This document shows positions 55,149 through 64,000 of a stretch of DNA of 64,000 bases, one piece after another. The first letter of the stretch is position 1, and every line of letters starts with the position of its first letter. The notes beneath the pieces are model-generated. The model was not told where the DNA came from and made no database searches. It was given only the letters and a program-made list of their open reading frames with translations. A program made the position numbers and the translations under genes. This DNA comes from Corynebacterium mustelae (GTDB lineage Bacteria; Actinomycetota; Actinomycetes; Mycobacteriales; Mycobacteriaceae). The stretch lies in NCBI RefSeq assembly GCF_001020985.1, contig NZ_CP011542.1, forward strand, positions 1,798,001 to 1,862,000. Direction: 5' to 3'.

Positions 55149-57815
55149 CTAATACTGAGACACCTGCTCATATATGGCTTTAAATCCAGCTTGGATCCCC
55201 TCAACGTCTGTTCCGGAGCCTTGAGCCATATCAGGCTTACCGCCGCCCCGACCGTTGACATATTCACCGAATTTCTTAACCAAGTCACCGGACTTTACAC
55301 CCAACGAAATAGCAGCCGGAGTCGCAGCGACAACGTACGGAACTTTGTTATCTGTAGCAGCGGTTAGCACCACAACCCCTGGCTCGGCTCCCAATTTAGA
55401 CTTGATGTCCGAGGCTAAGGACCGTAAGTCGCTAGGTGCTGTTTCATCGTCCAGGCGCACCGCGATCACTCGGATCTTTCCGGAAACTAACGCGCTGGAG
55501 AGCAACTTGGCAGATTGTGCCAGCAATTGTGCTTGCCGAAGATCTGCAATGTGCTTCTCTGCCTCCTTCAATTTTGCGGCCAATTGTGCAACTCGATCTG
55601 GAACTTCTTCCGCTGGCGCCTTCAAGGATGTAGCCAGTCCCTCAACTAATGCACGTTCCTTGGATAGGTATCTAAACGAATCTAAGCCAGAATATGCTTC
55701 GATACGTCGCGCACCAGAACCAATAGAGGATTCACCCAATACTGCCACCGGACCGATTTGAGAAGAGTGATCCACGTGAGTGCCACCACACAATTCCATG
55801 GAGAATGGTCCGCCGATCTCCACCACGCGCACCAGATTTCCATAATTCTCGCCGAATAACGCCATTGCCCCCATCTTCTTGGCATCGTCAAGAGTGGTTT
55901 CAATGGTGTTGACTTGCCAGTCGGCATCAACTGCTTCGTTAGTAATCGCCTCGATCTGCTCCAGCTGATGCGGAGTCAATGCCTCGGTGTAGTTGAAGTC
56001 AAACCGCAGGTAACCCGGCTTATTCATGGAACCAGCCTGTACGGCAGTCGGCCCGAGTACTTCTCGTAATGCCGCATGGATTAGATGGGTAGCAGAATGG
56101 GCTTGTCGGGCAGCATGCCGCCACTTGGGATCGACTGAAGCTGTGACCGTGTCGCCAATGCCAAGGCCGCCATTTTCTATTACTGCCCGGTGCACCCACA
56201 GCTTCTTCCCGACTTTTTGCACGTCGTGAACGTTCAGAAGGGTATCGCCCATTTTGATTAAGCCACGGTCGCCAATCTGACCACCAGATTCAGCATAGAA
56301 GCTAGAAGCGTCAAGAATGACCTCTACTTCCTGACCAGCGTGGACCTCATTAACCTTTTGGCCGTCAGCAATCAGGCCGATCACTTTGGAGTCGGTCTCC
56401 AGATCATCAAATCCAACAAATTCGGTCGGATGCTCGTCTACCCACTGGCGGTAGATAGACAGATCCGCATGCCCGTGTTTCTTTGCCTGGGAATCGGCTT
56501 TTGCCCGAGCACGCTGCTGCGCCATCAAAGTATCGAAGCCCTCAGTATCAACTTCCAACCCTGCTTCGGCAGCCATTTCAAGGGTCAAATCAATCGGGAA
56601 ACCGTAGGTATCGTGCAATGCAAAAGCATCCGCACCCATTAAGGTTTTAGATCCCTCCGCTTTAACTTTTGCCGCAGCATCCTCAAATAATTGGGTTCCT
56701 GATTCTAGGGTCTTTAAAAACGCATTTTCTTCTGTCACGGCAACCCGAAGGATACGTTCGCGATTCTCAGCTATCTCTGGATATGACGGAGTCATGGTGT
56801 CCATGATTGTGTTCATGAATTTTTCCATCGTTTTACCAGTTGCGCCCAGTAGCCGAGCTGAGCGGATAATTCGTCGCAGTAACCTTCGTAAAATGTAGCC
56901 GCGCCCTTCATTTCCTGGGGTAACACCGTCAAGAATGAGCATCATTGCCGTGCGCGAATGATCTGCGATTACCCGGAACCGGATGTCCGATTCCTGTTCT
57001 TTTCCGTAAGTGGTGGATGTTATTGCTTCCGCAGCATCAATGACGGGTCGAAGCAGATCGGTTTCGTAAACGTTATCGACGCCTTGAAGCAAGCATGCCA
57101 CACGCTCGACCCCCATACCGGTGTCGATGTTTTTCTTCGGCAGTGGCCCGATAATTTCAAAGCTATCTTTCCCAGTTCCCTCACCACGTTCATTTTCCAT
57201 GAACACGAGGTTCCAGATTTCCAGATACCGAGAATCATCGGCGATGGGTCCGCCTTCTTTGCCGTATTCCGGACCACGGTCATAATAGATTTCCGAACAT
57301 GGCCCGCATGGACCTGGAACGCCCATGGACCAGTAGTTATCGGCCATTCCCAGCCGTTGAATCCGCTCAGGCGGCAATCCAATTACAGTTTCCCAAATAT
57401 TTGCTGCTTCATCGTCATCAAGGTACACAGTGACCCATAATTTCTCCGGGTCGAAACCATAGCCACCTTCAGAAACCGGTTTGGTAAGAAGCGACCAAGC
57501 AAACTTGATAGCTCCTTCTTTAAAATATTGACCAAATGAGAAATTTCCAGCCATCTGGAAAAACGTGTTGTGACGTGTGGTAATACCCACTTCTTCAATA
57601 TCCAAGGTGCGTACGCACTTTTGAATACTTGTAGCCGTGCCGCTAGCAAACGGCGGGTTTTGTTGCCCCAAGAAATACGGTTTGAACGGTACCATTCCGG
57701 CGTTGACGAACAACAGATTGGGGTCGTCCAGAATCAATGACGCCGATGGCACATATTCATGGCCAGCAGAAGTATAGTGGTTAATAAACCGTTCCCGGAT
57801 TTCATGAGTTTGCAC
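55149..57815 (-). CDS. alaS: Alanyl-tRNA synthetase
   Basis: AlaS charges tRNA-Ala. The class II catalytic core is at the N terminus ([55 protein letters not shown]). The editing domain has zinc ligands in [16 protein letters not shown] and [11 protein letters not shown], and the C-terminal DHHA1 domain ends the 888 residues. I place the start at GTG 57815 ([10 protein letters not shown]), with AAGGA upstream and agreement with homologues. The open frame reaches 57890, but that part is not conserved. Confidence 0.98.
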   Translation of the reverse strand: MQTHEIRERFINHYTSAGHEYVPSASLILDDPNLLFVNAGMVPFKPYFLGQQNPPFASGTATSIQKCVRTLDIEEVGITTRHNTFFQMAGNFSFGQYFKEGAIKFAWSLLTKPVSEGGYGFDPEKLWVTVYLDDDEAANIWETVIGLPPERIQRLGMADNYWSMGVPGPCGPCSEIYYDRGPEYGKEGGPIADDSRYLEIWNLVFMENERGEGTGKDSFEIIGPLPKKNIDTGMGVERVACLLQGVDNVYETDLLRPVIDAAEAITSTTYGKEQESDIRFRVIADHSRTAMMLILDGVTPGNEGRGYILRRLLRRIIRSARLLGATGKTMEKFMNTIMDTMTPSYPEIAENRERILRVAVTEENAFLKTLESGTQLFEDAAAKVKAEGSKTLMGADAFALHDTYGFPIDLTLEMAAEAGLEVDTEGFDTLMAQQRARAKADSQAKKHGHADLSIYRQWVDEHPTEFVGFDDLETDSKVIGLIADGQKVNEVHAGQEVEVILDASSFYAESGGQIGDRGLIKMGDTLLNVHDVQKVGKKLWVHRAVIENGGLGIGDTVTASVDPKWRHAARQAHSATHLIHAALREVLGPTAVQAGSMNKPGYLRFDFNYTEALTPHQLEQIEAITNEAVDADWQVNTIETTLDDAKKMGAMALFGENYGNLVRVVEIGGPFSMELCGGTHVDHSSQIGPVAVLGESSIGSGARRIEAYSGLDSFRYLSKERALVEGLATSLKAPAEEVPDRVAQLAAKLKEAEKHIADLRQAQLLAQSAKLLSSALVSGKIRVIAVRLDDETAPSDLRSLASDIKSKLGAEPGVVVLTAATDNKVPYVVAATPAAISLGVKSGDLVKKFGEYVNGRGGGKPDMAQGSGTDVEGIQAGFKAIYEQVSQY

Positions 57816-57899
57816 GACAAACGTCCTTAAATTTTTCGTTACATAATTCGGTGAATCTTTACCAGAGCGTGGGTGGCAACGCACTGGCACACAATTTGC

Positions 57900-59252
57900 T
57901 TACTTTAGCACTTTGCCCCGGATTAATGCGCGTAGCTTGTCGACGACCCCACGTAGCCGCTTCTCATTGCCGTGATCTGAAGGCCGGTAATACTCTACTT
58001 TGCCTAGTAACGTGTCCGGCAAATACTGCTGTGCAATAATCCCTGCCGGATAGTCGTGAGGGTACTGATATTCCACCGCATGACCTAATTGCTTAGCACC
58101 CGAATAATGCCCGTCCCGAAGATGGGGCGGCACTACTCCAGCTTTGCCCGCCCGCACGTCAGCGATAGCGGCATCAATCGCCTTATAGACGGTATTGGAC
58201 TTCGGAGCGGTAGCTAGATAAATTGTGGCTTCGGCTAATGGAATTCGTGCTTCTGGCAAACCGATCAGCTGTGCTGCCTCCGCCGCAGCAACCGCTATTG
58301 ACAGTGCCTGTGGGTCAGCCATACCTATGTCCTCAGCAGCATGCACGATCAACCGGCGGGCAATAAACCTCGGGTCCTCACCTGCCTCAATCATTCGTGC
58401 TAGGTAGTGGACCGCCGCGTCGACATCCGAACCTCGAATCGATTTAATGAACGCTGAGGTCACGTCATAATGTTGATCCCCGTCACGATCATAGCGGACT
58501 ACTGCTCGGTCAATATTTGCACTAATCACATCCCTATCAAGCACTCCACCATCAACGACTGCCTCAGATGCTGCCTCCAAATACGTCAGAGCACGTCTAG
58601 CATCGCCGCCGGATAACGCGACCAATTGGTCAAGTGCTTCAGACGTGACGCTAATGCGATTAGCCAATCCCCGGTCATCGGAAATAGCGCGGTTAAGGAC
58701 GTCCCAGATTGCGCCGTCGTCAAGCGGCTGTAGCTGCAGGAGCAATGACCGCGAAAGTAACGGCGCTACCACCGAGAAGCTGGGGTTTTCGGTGGTAGCC
58801 GCCACTAAAAGTACCGTCCGGTTTTCCACAGCCGCCAGTAATGCATCCTGTTGGGTCTTAGAAAAACGATGGACTTCGTCGATAAAGAGCACTGTACGAA
58901 TCCCATCGATCAACGCCCGCCGTGCCTGATCGATGACTAATCGTACTTCTTTTACGCCTGAATTCAACGCTGATAGACCAACGAACTTGTGGCCAGTTGC
59001 AGAAGAAATGAGCGACGCGATGGTGGTTTTTCCGGTTCCGGGCGGCCCGTACAAAATGATACTCGCTGCACCTGAGCCCTCAATGAGCCGACGAAGTGGT
59101 TTACCGGGCGCTAACAGGTGTTCTTGGCCTGCAACTTCTTCCAGGCTTCTCGGCCGCATTCGCGCCGCCAACGGCGCGTGGGAGCCCACGGTGAAAAACT
59201 CGTTTCTATCACCGCTGCTCCCCTGGGGGGCGTCGAAAAGCGTGTCAGCCAC
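57900..59252 (-). CDS. rarA: Replication-associated recombination protein A
   Basis: RarA (MgsA) is a AAA+ ATPase that acts at stalled replication forks. The 450 residues have an N-terminal [20 protein letters not shown], Walker [17 protein letters not shown], Walker [21 protein letters not shown], sensor 1 [15 protein letters not shown], and the C-terminal tetramerisation region with [18 protein letters not shown] and [16 protein letters not shown]. It lies 5 bp after the kinase-fold gene and 84 bp before alaS. An 11-mer copy covers its first codons (TLFDAPQG). Confidence 0.96.
   Translation of the reverse strand: MADTLFDAPQGSSGDRNEFFTVGSHAPLAARMRPRSLEEVAGQEHLLAPGKPLRRLIEGSGAASIILYGPPGTGKTTIASLISSATGHKFVGLSALNSGVKEVRLVIDQARRALIDGIRTVLFIDEVHRFSKTQQDALLAAVENRTVLLVAATTENPSFSVVAPLLSRSLLLQLQPLDDGAIWDVLNRAISDDRGLANRISVTSEALDQLVALSGGDARRALTYLEAASEAVVDGGVLDRDVISANIDRAVVRYDRDGDQHYDVTSAFIKSIRGSDVDAAVHYLARMIEAGEDPRFIARRLIVHAAEDIGMADPQALSIAVAAAEAAQLIGLPEARIPLAEATIYLATAPKSNTVYKAIDAAIADVRAGKAGVVPPHLRDGHYSGAKQLGHAVEYQYPHDYPAGIIAQQYLPDTLLGKVEYYRPSDHGNEKRLRGVVDKLRALIRGKVLK
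59231..59241 (-). repeat. 11-mer GCTTTTCGACG, copy 14 (inverted)
   Basis: Exact copy over codons 4-8 of rarA (TLFDA), on that gene's coding strand. Confidence 0.7.
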
Positions 59253-59257
59253 GATAA

Positions 59258-60517
59258 TTACCGTTCTTCAACAGTGAGTCGGGAAACCACTTCACGTGCA
59301 AACGTCGCGATTGGGGCGAAGTTTGAACCGTTACCCCGAGCCGCGAACCGCTCCAGCGCTTCGAAAGTTTCGTAAAGATCAAGGCGAATGAGCCGCATAT
59401 CATCTTCTGGTTCCACCGGTGTACCGCTGAGCAAATCAATAGCCCACGGTGAAGCGGATTCCACCAAGCTAGCGATGGTTTCTTCATCCAAATCGATAGC
59501 TTTACCATTAGGTAGGATCATCGCCAGTACTTCTGGATCGTTAACATCAAAATGCATTAAAGCAACTGAGGAAAAAGACCAACCTATCATCGCTGCGATG
59601 ATCCGAGCGTTGAGGCGCTCCCTATTATTGACGTTTGGCCACATAACGTTGACTTCCCGCACCCAGGAATCTATGAAAACATCCGCTTCTTCATCGGAGA
59701 TTGGCCGGGTGGACAGATTCTGCGGGAAACCAGCAACCACGCATGCCACATCGAAAGCGGCATCCCTAAAACCTGCCCATTCGTAATCCAAAAAGTGAGT
59801 TCTATCAGAAACAATTACGTTTTCTGGGGTCAGGTCGAACGGAGTAAAAGCCCGATGTTGCCCTGAACTTAACCTTCGGGAAGCCTCCGCTGCAAGATTA
59901 GTTACCTCCTGAGGAATCTCAATTCCGGCGGCACGCACCAGCCGTTCACCGATAGCAATCGCTGCTACCGGCATGTGCTCCCGAACCCGATGCACCTCTT
60001 TAATCTGCGGGTGTTTTGCAAGCATCCGGCCGAGCAAAATGTTGAAGTCCTGCTCTTTATCCGCAGTGCTGGCATGCATCTTGCCTATCGCTTTACCGAG
60101 TGCACGCAAAATCTCAACACGGTTATCTTGAGATGACCGCATTAAAAGCTCAGCGAAGGTATCGCCATCACCTGCATCGGTGATTACTAGAAGCTTCTTT
60201 TCCACATCATGGGTCAAAAGCACCGGGCCTGGCCTGACATCTTCTTGCAGGCTGGTAGTGAACTGATAGGCGACGATTTCCCGAATCAGATTAGCTTCAT
60301 CGCCGATATTCCCGGCACCCGGAACGTATTTCAAAACAACAGACCGTTGCTGCAAAAACGGCGATGGTGCTACCTTCGCACGCAAAACAACAGCATTTCC
60401 AGATCCGCTTAATTCTTTGACGTCGGTTAGCGACTGATTGCCACCGAACCGTTGCGATAACAACCCTTCTGCAGTAATCACAATGTCACGAATAAGCTCT
60501 GGGCTTGGGCTGTTCAT
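59258..60517 (-). CDS. Aminoglycoside phosphotransferase-fold protein
   Basis: A 419-residue soluble protein with a kinase-like fold. The N-lobe has a glycine-rich [14 protein letters not shown] and an invariant-Lys candidate in [10 protein letters not shown]. The catalytic loop reads [15 protein letters not shown], where the H of the usual HxDxxxxN is replaced by Pro but Asp and Asn are kept. A DxD-type metal loop [17 protein letters not shown] follows. The family includes antibiotic, choline and homoserine kinases; no substrate can be assigned. It lies between aspS and rarA and is 5 bp from rarA, suggesting co-transcription. The setting is housekeeping rather than resistance. Confidence 0.8.
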   Translation of the reverse strand: MNSPSPELIRDIVITAEGLLSQRFGGNQSLTDVKELSGSGNAVVLRAKVAPSPFLQQRSVVLKYVPGAGNIGDEANLIREIVAYQFTTSLQEDVRPGPVLLTHDVEKKLLVITDAGDGDTFAELLMRSSQDNRVEILRALGKAIGKMHASTADKEQDFNILLGRMLAKHPQIKEVHRVREHMPVAAIAIGERLVRAAGIEIPQEVTNLAAEASRRLSSGQHRAFTPFDLTPENVIVSDRTHFLDYEWAGFRDAAFDVACVVAGFPQNLSTRPISDEEADVFIDSWVREVNVMWPNVNNRERLNARIIAAMIGWSFSSVALMHFDVNDPEVLAMILPNGKAIDLDEETIASLVESASPWAIDLLSGTPVEPEDDMRLIRLDLYETFEALERFAARGNGSNFAPIATFAREVVSRLTVEER

Positions 60518-60690
60518 CTGAGCGTTTCACCTCGAAGTACATAAGTGAATAGAAGAAAACTAGCTAGCGTTTCGCTTTTGAAGCTGCTAGCCGGTTCTAA
60601 CGTTAAGCCTACGTTAGGTACGGCTACCGTGTAGGCCCAAACTGTTAAGCGTTACCGAATTGTAGGTTCAGTAACGCCGGAAATTAATAG

Positions 60691-62490
60691 CTACTTAGCT
60701 TCGGATTTCTTAGGTTTGAAATCCACGCCAGTTTCGCGACGCTGCTCTAACGGAATTGGCGCTGGTGCGTCGGTCAATGGGTCGACACCACCACCGGACT
60801 TCGGGAAGGCGATGACATCGCGAATGGAGTCGAACCCACCCAGCAAGGAAACGATTCGATCCCAGCCAAGGGCGATACCGCCGTGCGGTGGCGCACCGAA
60901 AGCAAAGGCCTCGAGCAAGAAGCCGAATTTCTCGTTCGCTTCCTCTTCGGTGATACCCATGACTTTGAACACTCGCTCTTGGATGTCCCGGCGGTGGATA
61001 CGAATCGAACCACCACCGATTTCGTTTCCGTTGCATACGATGTCGTAGGCATATGCGAGCGCTTCGCCCGGGTTGGAATCGAAGGTTTCAACGCACTCTG
61101 GTTTCGGCGAGGTAAACGCGTGGTGAACCGCTGTCCAGGCTGAATGCCCAAGAGCAACGTCACCGGAGGCGGTGGCATCTGCCGACGGCTCAAACATTGG
61201 AGCATCAACAACCCAAGTAAACGCCCAGTCGCCGTCTTTAATGAGATCGAGTTTCTTGGCAATCTCACCTCGTGCTGCCCCCAAAAGCGCCCGCGAGCTC
61301 TTGGTATCACCTGCTGCAAAGAAGATGCAGTCACCTGGTTTCGCACCAACGTGTCCAGCGATTCCGGCACGCTCAGCATCGGAAAGGTTCTTGGCCACCG
61401 GGCCGGAAAGCTCGCCGTCTTCGCCCACCAGAATATAAGCAAGTCCTTTCGCGCCCCGCTGTTTTGCCCATTCTTGCCAACCATCTAACTGTCGGCGTGG
61501 TTGGGAGGCACCACCAGCCATCACCACAGCGCCAACATATTCGTTTTGGAATACCCTAAACGGAGTGTCCTTGAAGAACTCGGTGCACTCGACCAATTCA
61601 ATATCGAATCGAAGATCCGGTTTATCTGAACCAAACCGGCGCATTGCCTCGTGGTAGGTCATCCGCGGAATCGGGGTGGAGATTTCGTAACCGATGAGCT
61701 TCCACAATTCCACCAAGATTTCCTCGGCAAGCGCAATAACGTCGTCTTGATCGACGAAGCTCATCTCGATGTCGAGCTGGGTGAATTCCGGTTGGCGGTC
61801 CGCCCGGAAGTCCTCATCGCGATAACAACGTGCCAGCTGGTAATAGCGTTCCATGCCGGCAACCATCAATAACTGCTTGAACAGCTGTGGGGACTGCGGC
61901 AATGCATACCAAGAGCCAGGCTTGAGCCGGGCTGGCACGAGGAAGTCACGTGCACCTTCCGGGGTGGAACGGGTCAATGTTGGTGTCTCGATCTCCACAA
62001 AATCATGATTGCCGAGCACCTTCCGAGCAGCCTGGTTAGCGCGTGAGCGCAACCGCAGGGCCTCGCCTTGGTGTGGGCGGCGTAAATCGAGGTACCGATA
62101 TTTCAGACGGGCTTCTTCGCCCACTTCGCCGCCTTTGGCGGCATCATCTATTTGGAATGGCAGTGCAGCAGCCTCGTTGAGCACTTCGAGTTCAGTGACG
62201 TTTACTTCCACATCACCGGATGGCAGGTTGGGGTTTTCCGAACCTGCTGGACGCAACTCGACGGTTCCGGTGACCTTGAGGCAAAATTCGCTGCGCAGGT
62301 GATGGGCTTCTTCTGCCACTGCATTATCGCGGAAAACAACCTGTGCGATCCCGGAAGAGTCCCGCAGATCAATGAAGATAACACCGCCGTGGTCTCGGCG
62401 GCGGGAAACCCAACCGGTTAAGGTGACAGACTGTCCGGCAGTCTCCTTACGAAGTTCTCCTGCGAGATGAGTGCGCAGCACTGGCCTCAA
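60691..62490 (-). CDS. aspS: Aspartyl-tRNA synthetase
   Basis: AspS charges tRNA-Asp; many actinobacterial enzymes also mischarge tRNA-Asn for the amidotransferase route, which this sequence cannot settle. The 599 residues are the bacterial type. An OB-fold anticodon domain ([24 protein letters not shown]) is followed by class II motifs 1 ([20 protein letters not shown]), 2 ([20 protein letters not shown]) and 3 ([14 protein letters not shown]), with the GAD insertion between. It has its own promoter region, divergent from the metallopeptidase gene. Confidence 0.97.
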   Translation of the reverse strand: MRPVLRTHLAGELRKETAGQSVTLTGWVSRRRDHGGVIFIDLRDSSGIAQVVFRDNAVAEEAHHLRSEFCLKVTGTVELRPAGSENPNLPSGDVEVNVTELEVLNEAAALPFQIDDAAKGGEVGEEARLKYRYLDLRRPHQGEALRLRSRANQAARKVLGNHDFVEIETPTLTRSTPEGARDFLVPARLKPGSWYALPQSPQLFKQLLMVAGMERYYQLARCYRDEDFRADRQPEFTQLDIEMSFVDQDDVIALAEEILVELWKLIGYEISTPIPRMTYHEAMRRFGSDKPDLRFDIELVECTEFFKDTPFRVFQNEYVGAVVMAGGASQPRRQLDGWQEWAKQRGAKGLAYILVGEDGELSGPVAKNLSDAERAGIAGHVGAKPGDCIFFAAGDTKSSRALLGAARGEIAKKLDLIKDGDWAFTWVVDAPMFEPSADATASGDVALGHSAWTAVHHAFTSPKPECVETFDSNPGEALAYAYDIVCNGNEIGGGSIRIHRRDIQERVFKVMGITEEEANEKFGFLLEAFAFGAPPHGGIALGWDRIVSLLGGFDSIRDVIAFPKSGGGVDPLTDAPAPIPLEQRRETGVDFKPKKSEAK

Positions 62491-62761
62491 ATCCTTTCAA
62501 GAAAGCCATGCTTAACCCAAGAACCAGTTTCATTACGGTTTGTATCAATTCACCCTATGTAACTAGCTCAAGTAGGAATGCTTGGCGATTGTGCGGTTAT
62601 TTGATTGTTATCAGACCCTAGAAGTCTACCGTTATCCGGGCGAAAAGGCGCATTCTGTGTGCTAAACCCAAGCATCTACAGATCACTTGTCCCATTAAAG
62701 CTGGTAGCTACTGGTGGTCAATCCTTCACTGTCACAGCGTTTCATGGAAGAATATATAACT

Positions 62762-63619
62762 ATGACATTCCGACCTGATGTTACTTTACGTAGCGATCGT
62801 GTGCAGCGCGCCGGTAAAGCCCGCGGCATGGCCGTTGGTGGCGGCGGCATAGGTATTTTGCTGCTCGCTGGGATCATGTATTTCATGGGCGCCGACCCTA
62901 GCCAGATTGCAGATGTTTTGGGCGGCAATCAGCAAACTGGGGCCGAAAATCAAAACTCGACATTAGATCACTGCAAGACCGGTGCCGACGCTAATGAGCA
63001 CGCCGACTGCCGTGTATCTGCTACCGCAGAATCTCTCGATGGCGTCTGGGAAAAAGTGCTTCCACAACAAGCCGGAATCAAATACGTTCCGCCCCAAGCT
63101 CGTACTTTAGACGGTTCCGCTCAGACCGGTTGCGGCATGGCAACCTCTGCCACCGGGCCGTTTTATTGCCCCGGTGATCAGACAGCGTATTTCGATGTTT
63201 CCTTCTTCGAGAAGCTTCCACAGTTTGGCGCTAAAAACACCCCGTTTGCGCAGGAATATATCGTGGCGCACGAATTTGGCCACCATATTCAGAAATTGCA
63301 GGGAACGTTGCATCTGTCTAATTACAATGAGCCAGGTGCCGATTCCAATGCGGTGAAGATTGAATTGCAGGCAGACTGCTACGCCGGGATTTGGGCGCAT
63401 TATGCGGATAAGGGTGAAAATGCTTTCCTACAGCCCATTACCCAGGAAGAATTAGCTGGTGCTATCAATGCCGCCCGGGCGGTGGGTGACGATAATATCC
63501 AAAAGCGTTCCGGCGGTACTGTTCGCCCAGACCTATTTACTCATGGTACTTCAGAGCAACGCCAGCAGGCGTTCCTTAACGGATACCAAAGCGGCCAGCT
63601 TTCTAGCTGCCCACTATAA
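62762..63619 (+). CDS. Neutral zinc metallopeptidase (YpfJ family)
   Basis: A 285-residue membrane-anchored protein. A short basic N terminus with VTLRSDRVQRAGKARG is followed by one membrane helix (GGGGIGILLLAGIMYFMG) and an extracytoplasmic metallopeptidase domain. The zinc site is YIVAHEFGHHIQKLQG (HExxH), with the third ligand region ELQADCYAGIW downstream. Four cysteines may form disulphides. The family (YpfJ/DUF2342-like zincin) has no well-established substrate. I start it at ATG 62762 (MTFRPDVTLRSD), as in homologues, with GGAAGA ten bases upstream; the frame is open from 62714. It is divergent from aspS. Confidence 0.9.
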   Translation: MTFRPDVTLRSDRVQRAGKARGMAVGGGGIGILLLAGIMYFMGADPSQIADVLGGNQQTGAENQNSTLDHCKTGADANEHADCRVSATAESLDGVWEKVLPQQAGIKYVPPQARTLDGSAQTGCGMATSATGPFYCPGDQTAYFDVSFFEKLPQFGAKNTPFAQEYIVAHEFGHHIQKLQGTLHLSNYNEPGADSNAVKIELQADCYAGIWAHYADKGENAFLQPITQEELAGAINAARAVGDDNIQKRSGGTVRPDLFTHGTSEQRQQAFLNGYQSGQLSSCPL

Positions 63620-63695
63620 AGTTTTCTGTAAATCTTTTTAGCAGTCGTAGTCACTGTTGTAGCCCAAAGGTGCCATCGTTTAAAGTCAGATGCAC

Positions 63696-63734
63696 AACGT
63701 CCGGCCCAACGTTTTATAACGTGGGCCGGACGTT
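63696..63734 (+). terminator. Terminator between the metallopeptidase and the last gene
   Basis: AACGTCCGGCCC pairs with GGGCCGGACGTT (12 bp), extended by an inner ACGT/ACGT with one bulged base. The convergent genes on either side suggest two-way use. Confidence 0.8.
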
Positions 63735-63798
63735 TATCTGATTTCGGCTTTCAATTTTACTGCGGTTTCACTTGTCGACGTCCCCGGGTCGCACCCCA

Positions 63799-63999
63799 AT
63801 TACTGGATTGGTCGGTTACTGTCGTTTGTGGAATCTGGTTCTTGCGCGGGTGTTGTTGATACGGTTGTTGGTTCGGATGCTTCGGATTCCATCGTATCTT
63901 CCGCACTGTTAGTTCCTGTATCGTCGGTGATTCCCAGGCGTTTGCGCTCGGCTGCGATGATGTCTGCGGCAATCTGTGCTTCAGAAACATCGACGGCGT
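63799..63999 (-). CDS. Unidentified protein, C-terminal part only
   Basis: The frame enters from the right edge and ends at a TAA at 63799-63801, giving 66 residues. They begin with a plausible helix, VSEAQIAADIIAAERKRLG, and end in a Ser/Thr/Glu/Asp-rich tail (MESEASEPTTVSTTPAQEP). I cannot name the protein. This frame is preferred over a longer open frame on the same strand because its composition is that of a normal bacterial protein. Confidence 0.5.
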
Positions 64000-64000
64000 C

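Noticed and set aside
59258..60517. Antibiotic resistance gene of the aminoglycoside phosphotransferase type
   Set aside because: Only the general fold is shared; the catalytic loop differs and the neighbours are housekeeping genes.
63757..63990. A 77-codon - strand open frame at the right edge
   Set aside because: Its Gln/Pro/Asn/Arg-rich translation looks out of frame; the alternative frame ending at 63799 reads as normal protein and continues past the edge.

Overview
The window is chromosomal DNA of an actinobacterium, almost certainly a Corynebacterium with a base composition near half GC. The support is gene content and order: ctaB / tkt-tal-zwf-opcA-pgl / secG-ppc-tpiA-pgk-gap / whiA-yvcK-rapZ-uvrC / rpe-rsmB-fmt-def-priA-metK-coaBC-rpoZ-gmk-mihF / pyrF-carB-carA-pyrC-pyrB-pyrR / nusB-efp-pepQ-aroQ-aroB-aroK-aroC-aroE-mltG-ruvX-alaS-rarA-aspS is the order I recall for Corynebacterium glutamicum. 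Many translated proteins (Zwf, Ppc, UvrC, AlaS) also read like close homologues of that species. OpcA, actinobacterial IHF (MihF), a type 2 OMP decarboxylase and a PriA without helicase motifs fit the same assignment. The species cannot be fixed. The printed sequence ends at base 63999.

Layout. 1-608: the end of a branched-chain amino acid exporter pair (AzlC/AzlD). 660-8676: ctaB, then a divergent oxidative/non-oxidative pentose phosphate operon on the + strand. 8847-15440: secG, PEP carboxylase and the tpiA-pgk-gap glycolytic group on the - strand, with a GlxR-type operator upstream of gap. 15948-22496: whiA-yvcK-rapZ-uvrC, a PH-domain membrane protein and rpe. 22833-23852: an inserted + strand SMI1/KNR4-type gene, the most accessory-looking gene here. 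23867-33271: tRNA/ribosome modification, priA, metK, coaBC, rpoZ, gmk, mihF. 33599-41962: the complete UMP biosynthesis operon pyrR-pyrB-pyrC-carA-carB-pyrF, with a PyrR-type RNA hairpin over the pyrR ribosome binding site. 42549-45016: a START/epimerase fusion protein and two adjacent YbjN-like proteins (+). 45101-62490: a long - strand block of shikimate genes, nusB/efp/pepQ, a prepilin peptidase, mltG, ruvX, alaS, rarA, a kinase-fold protein and aspS. 62762-63619: a zinc metallopeptidase (+). The right edge cuts an unidentified - strand gene.

The sequence is mostly conserved core genome. I found no CRISPR array, prophage, insertion sequence, rRNA or tRNA. The most unexpected signal is a short oligonucleotide, GCTTTTCGACG (reverse complement CGTCGAAAAGC). 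By eye I count 14 exact copies in 64 kb, where about 0.03 would be expected from length alone. Copies lie on both strands, inside genes in fixed reading frames (LFD or VEK) and disproportionately between genes or near gene ends. Two copies form a 14-bp inverted repeat between uvrC and rapZ. The density is like that of DNA-uptake sequences or other genome-wide marker oligomers. I know of no described function for it in this genus.
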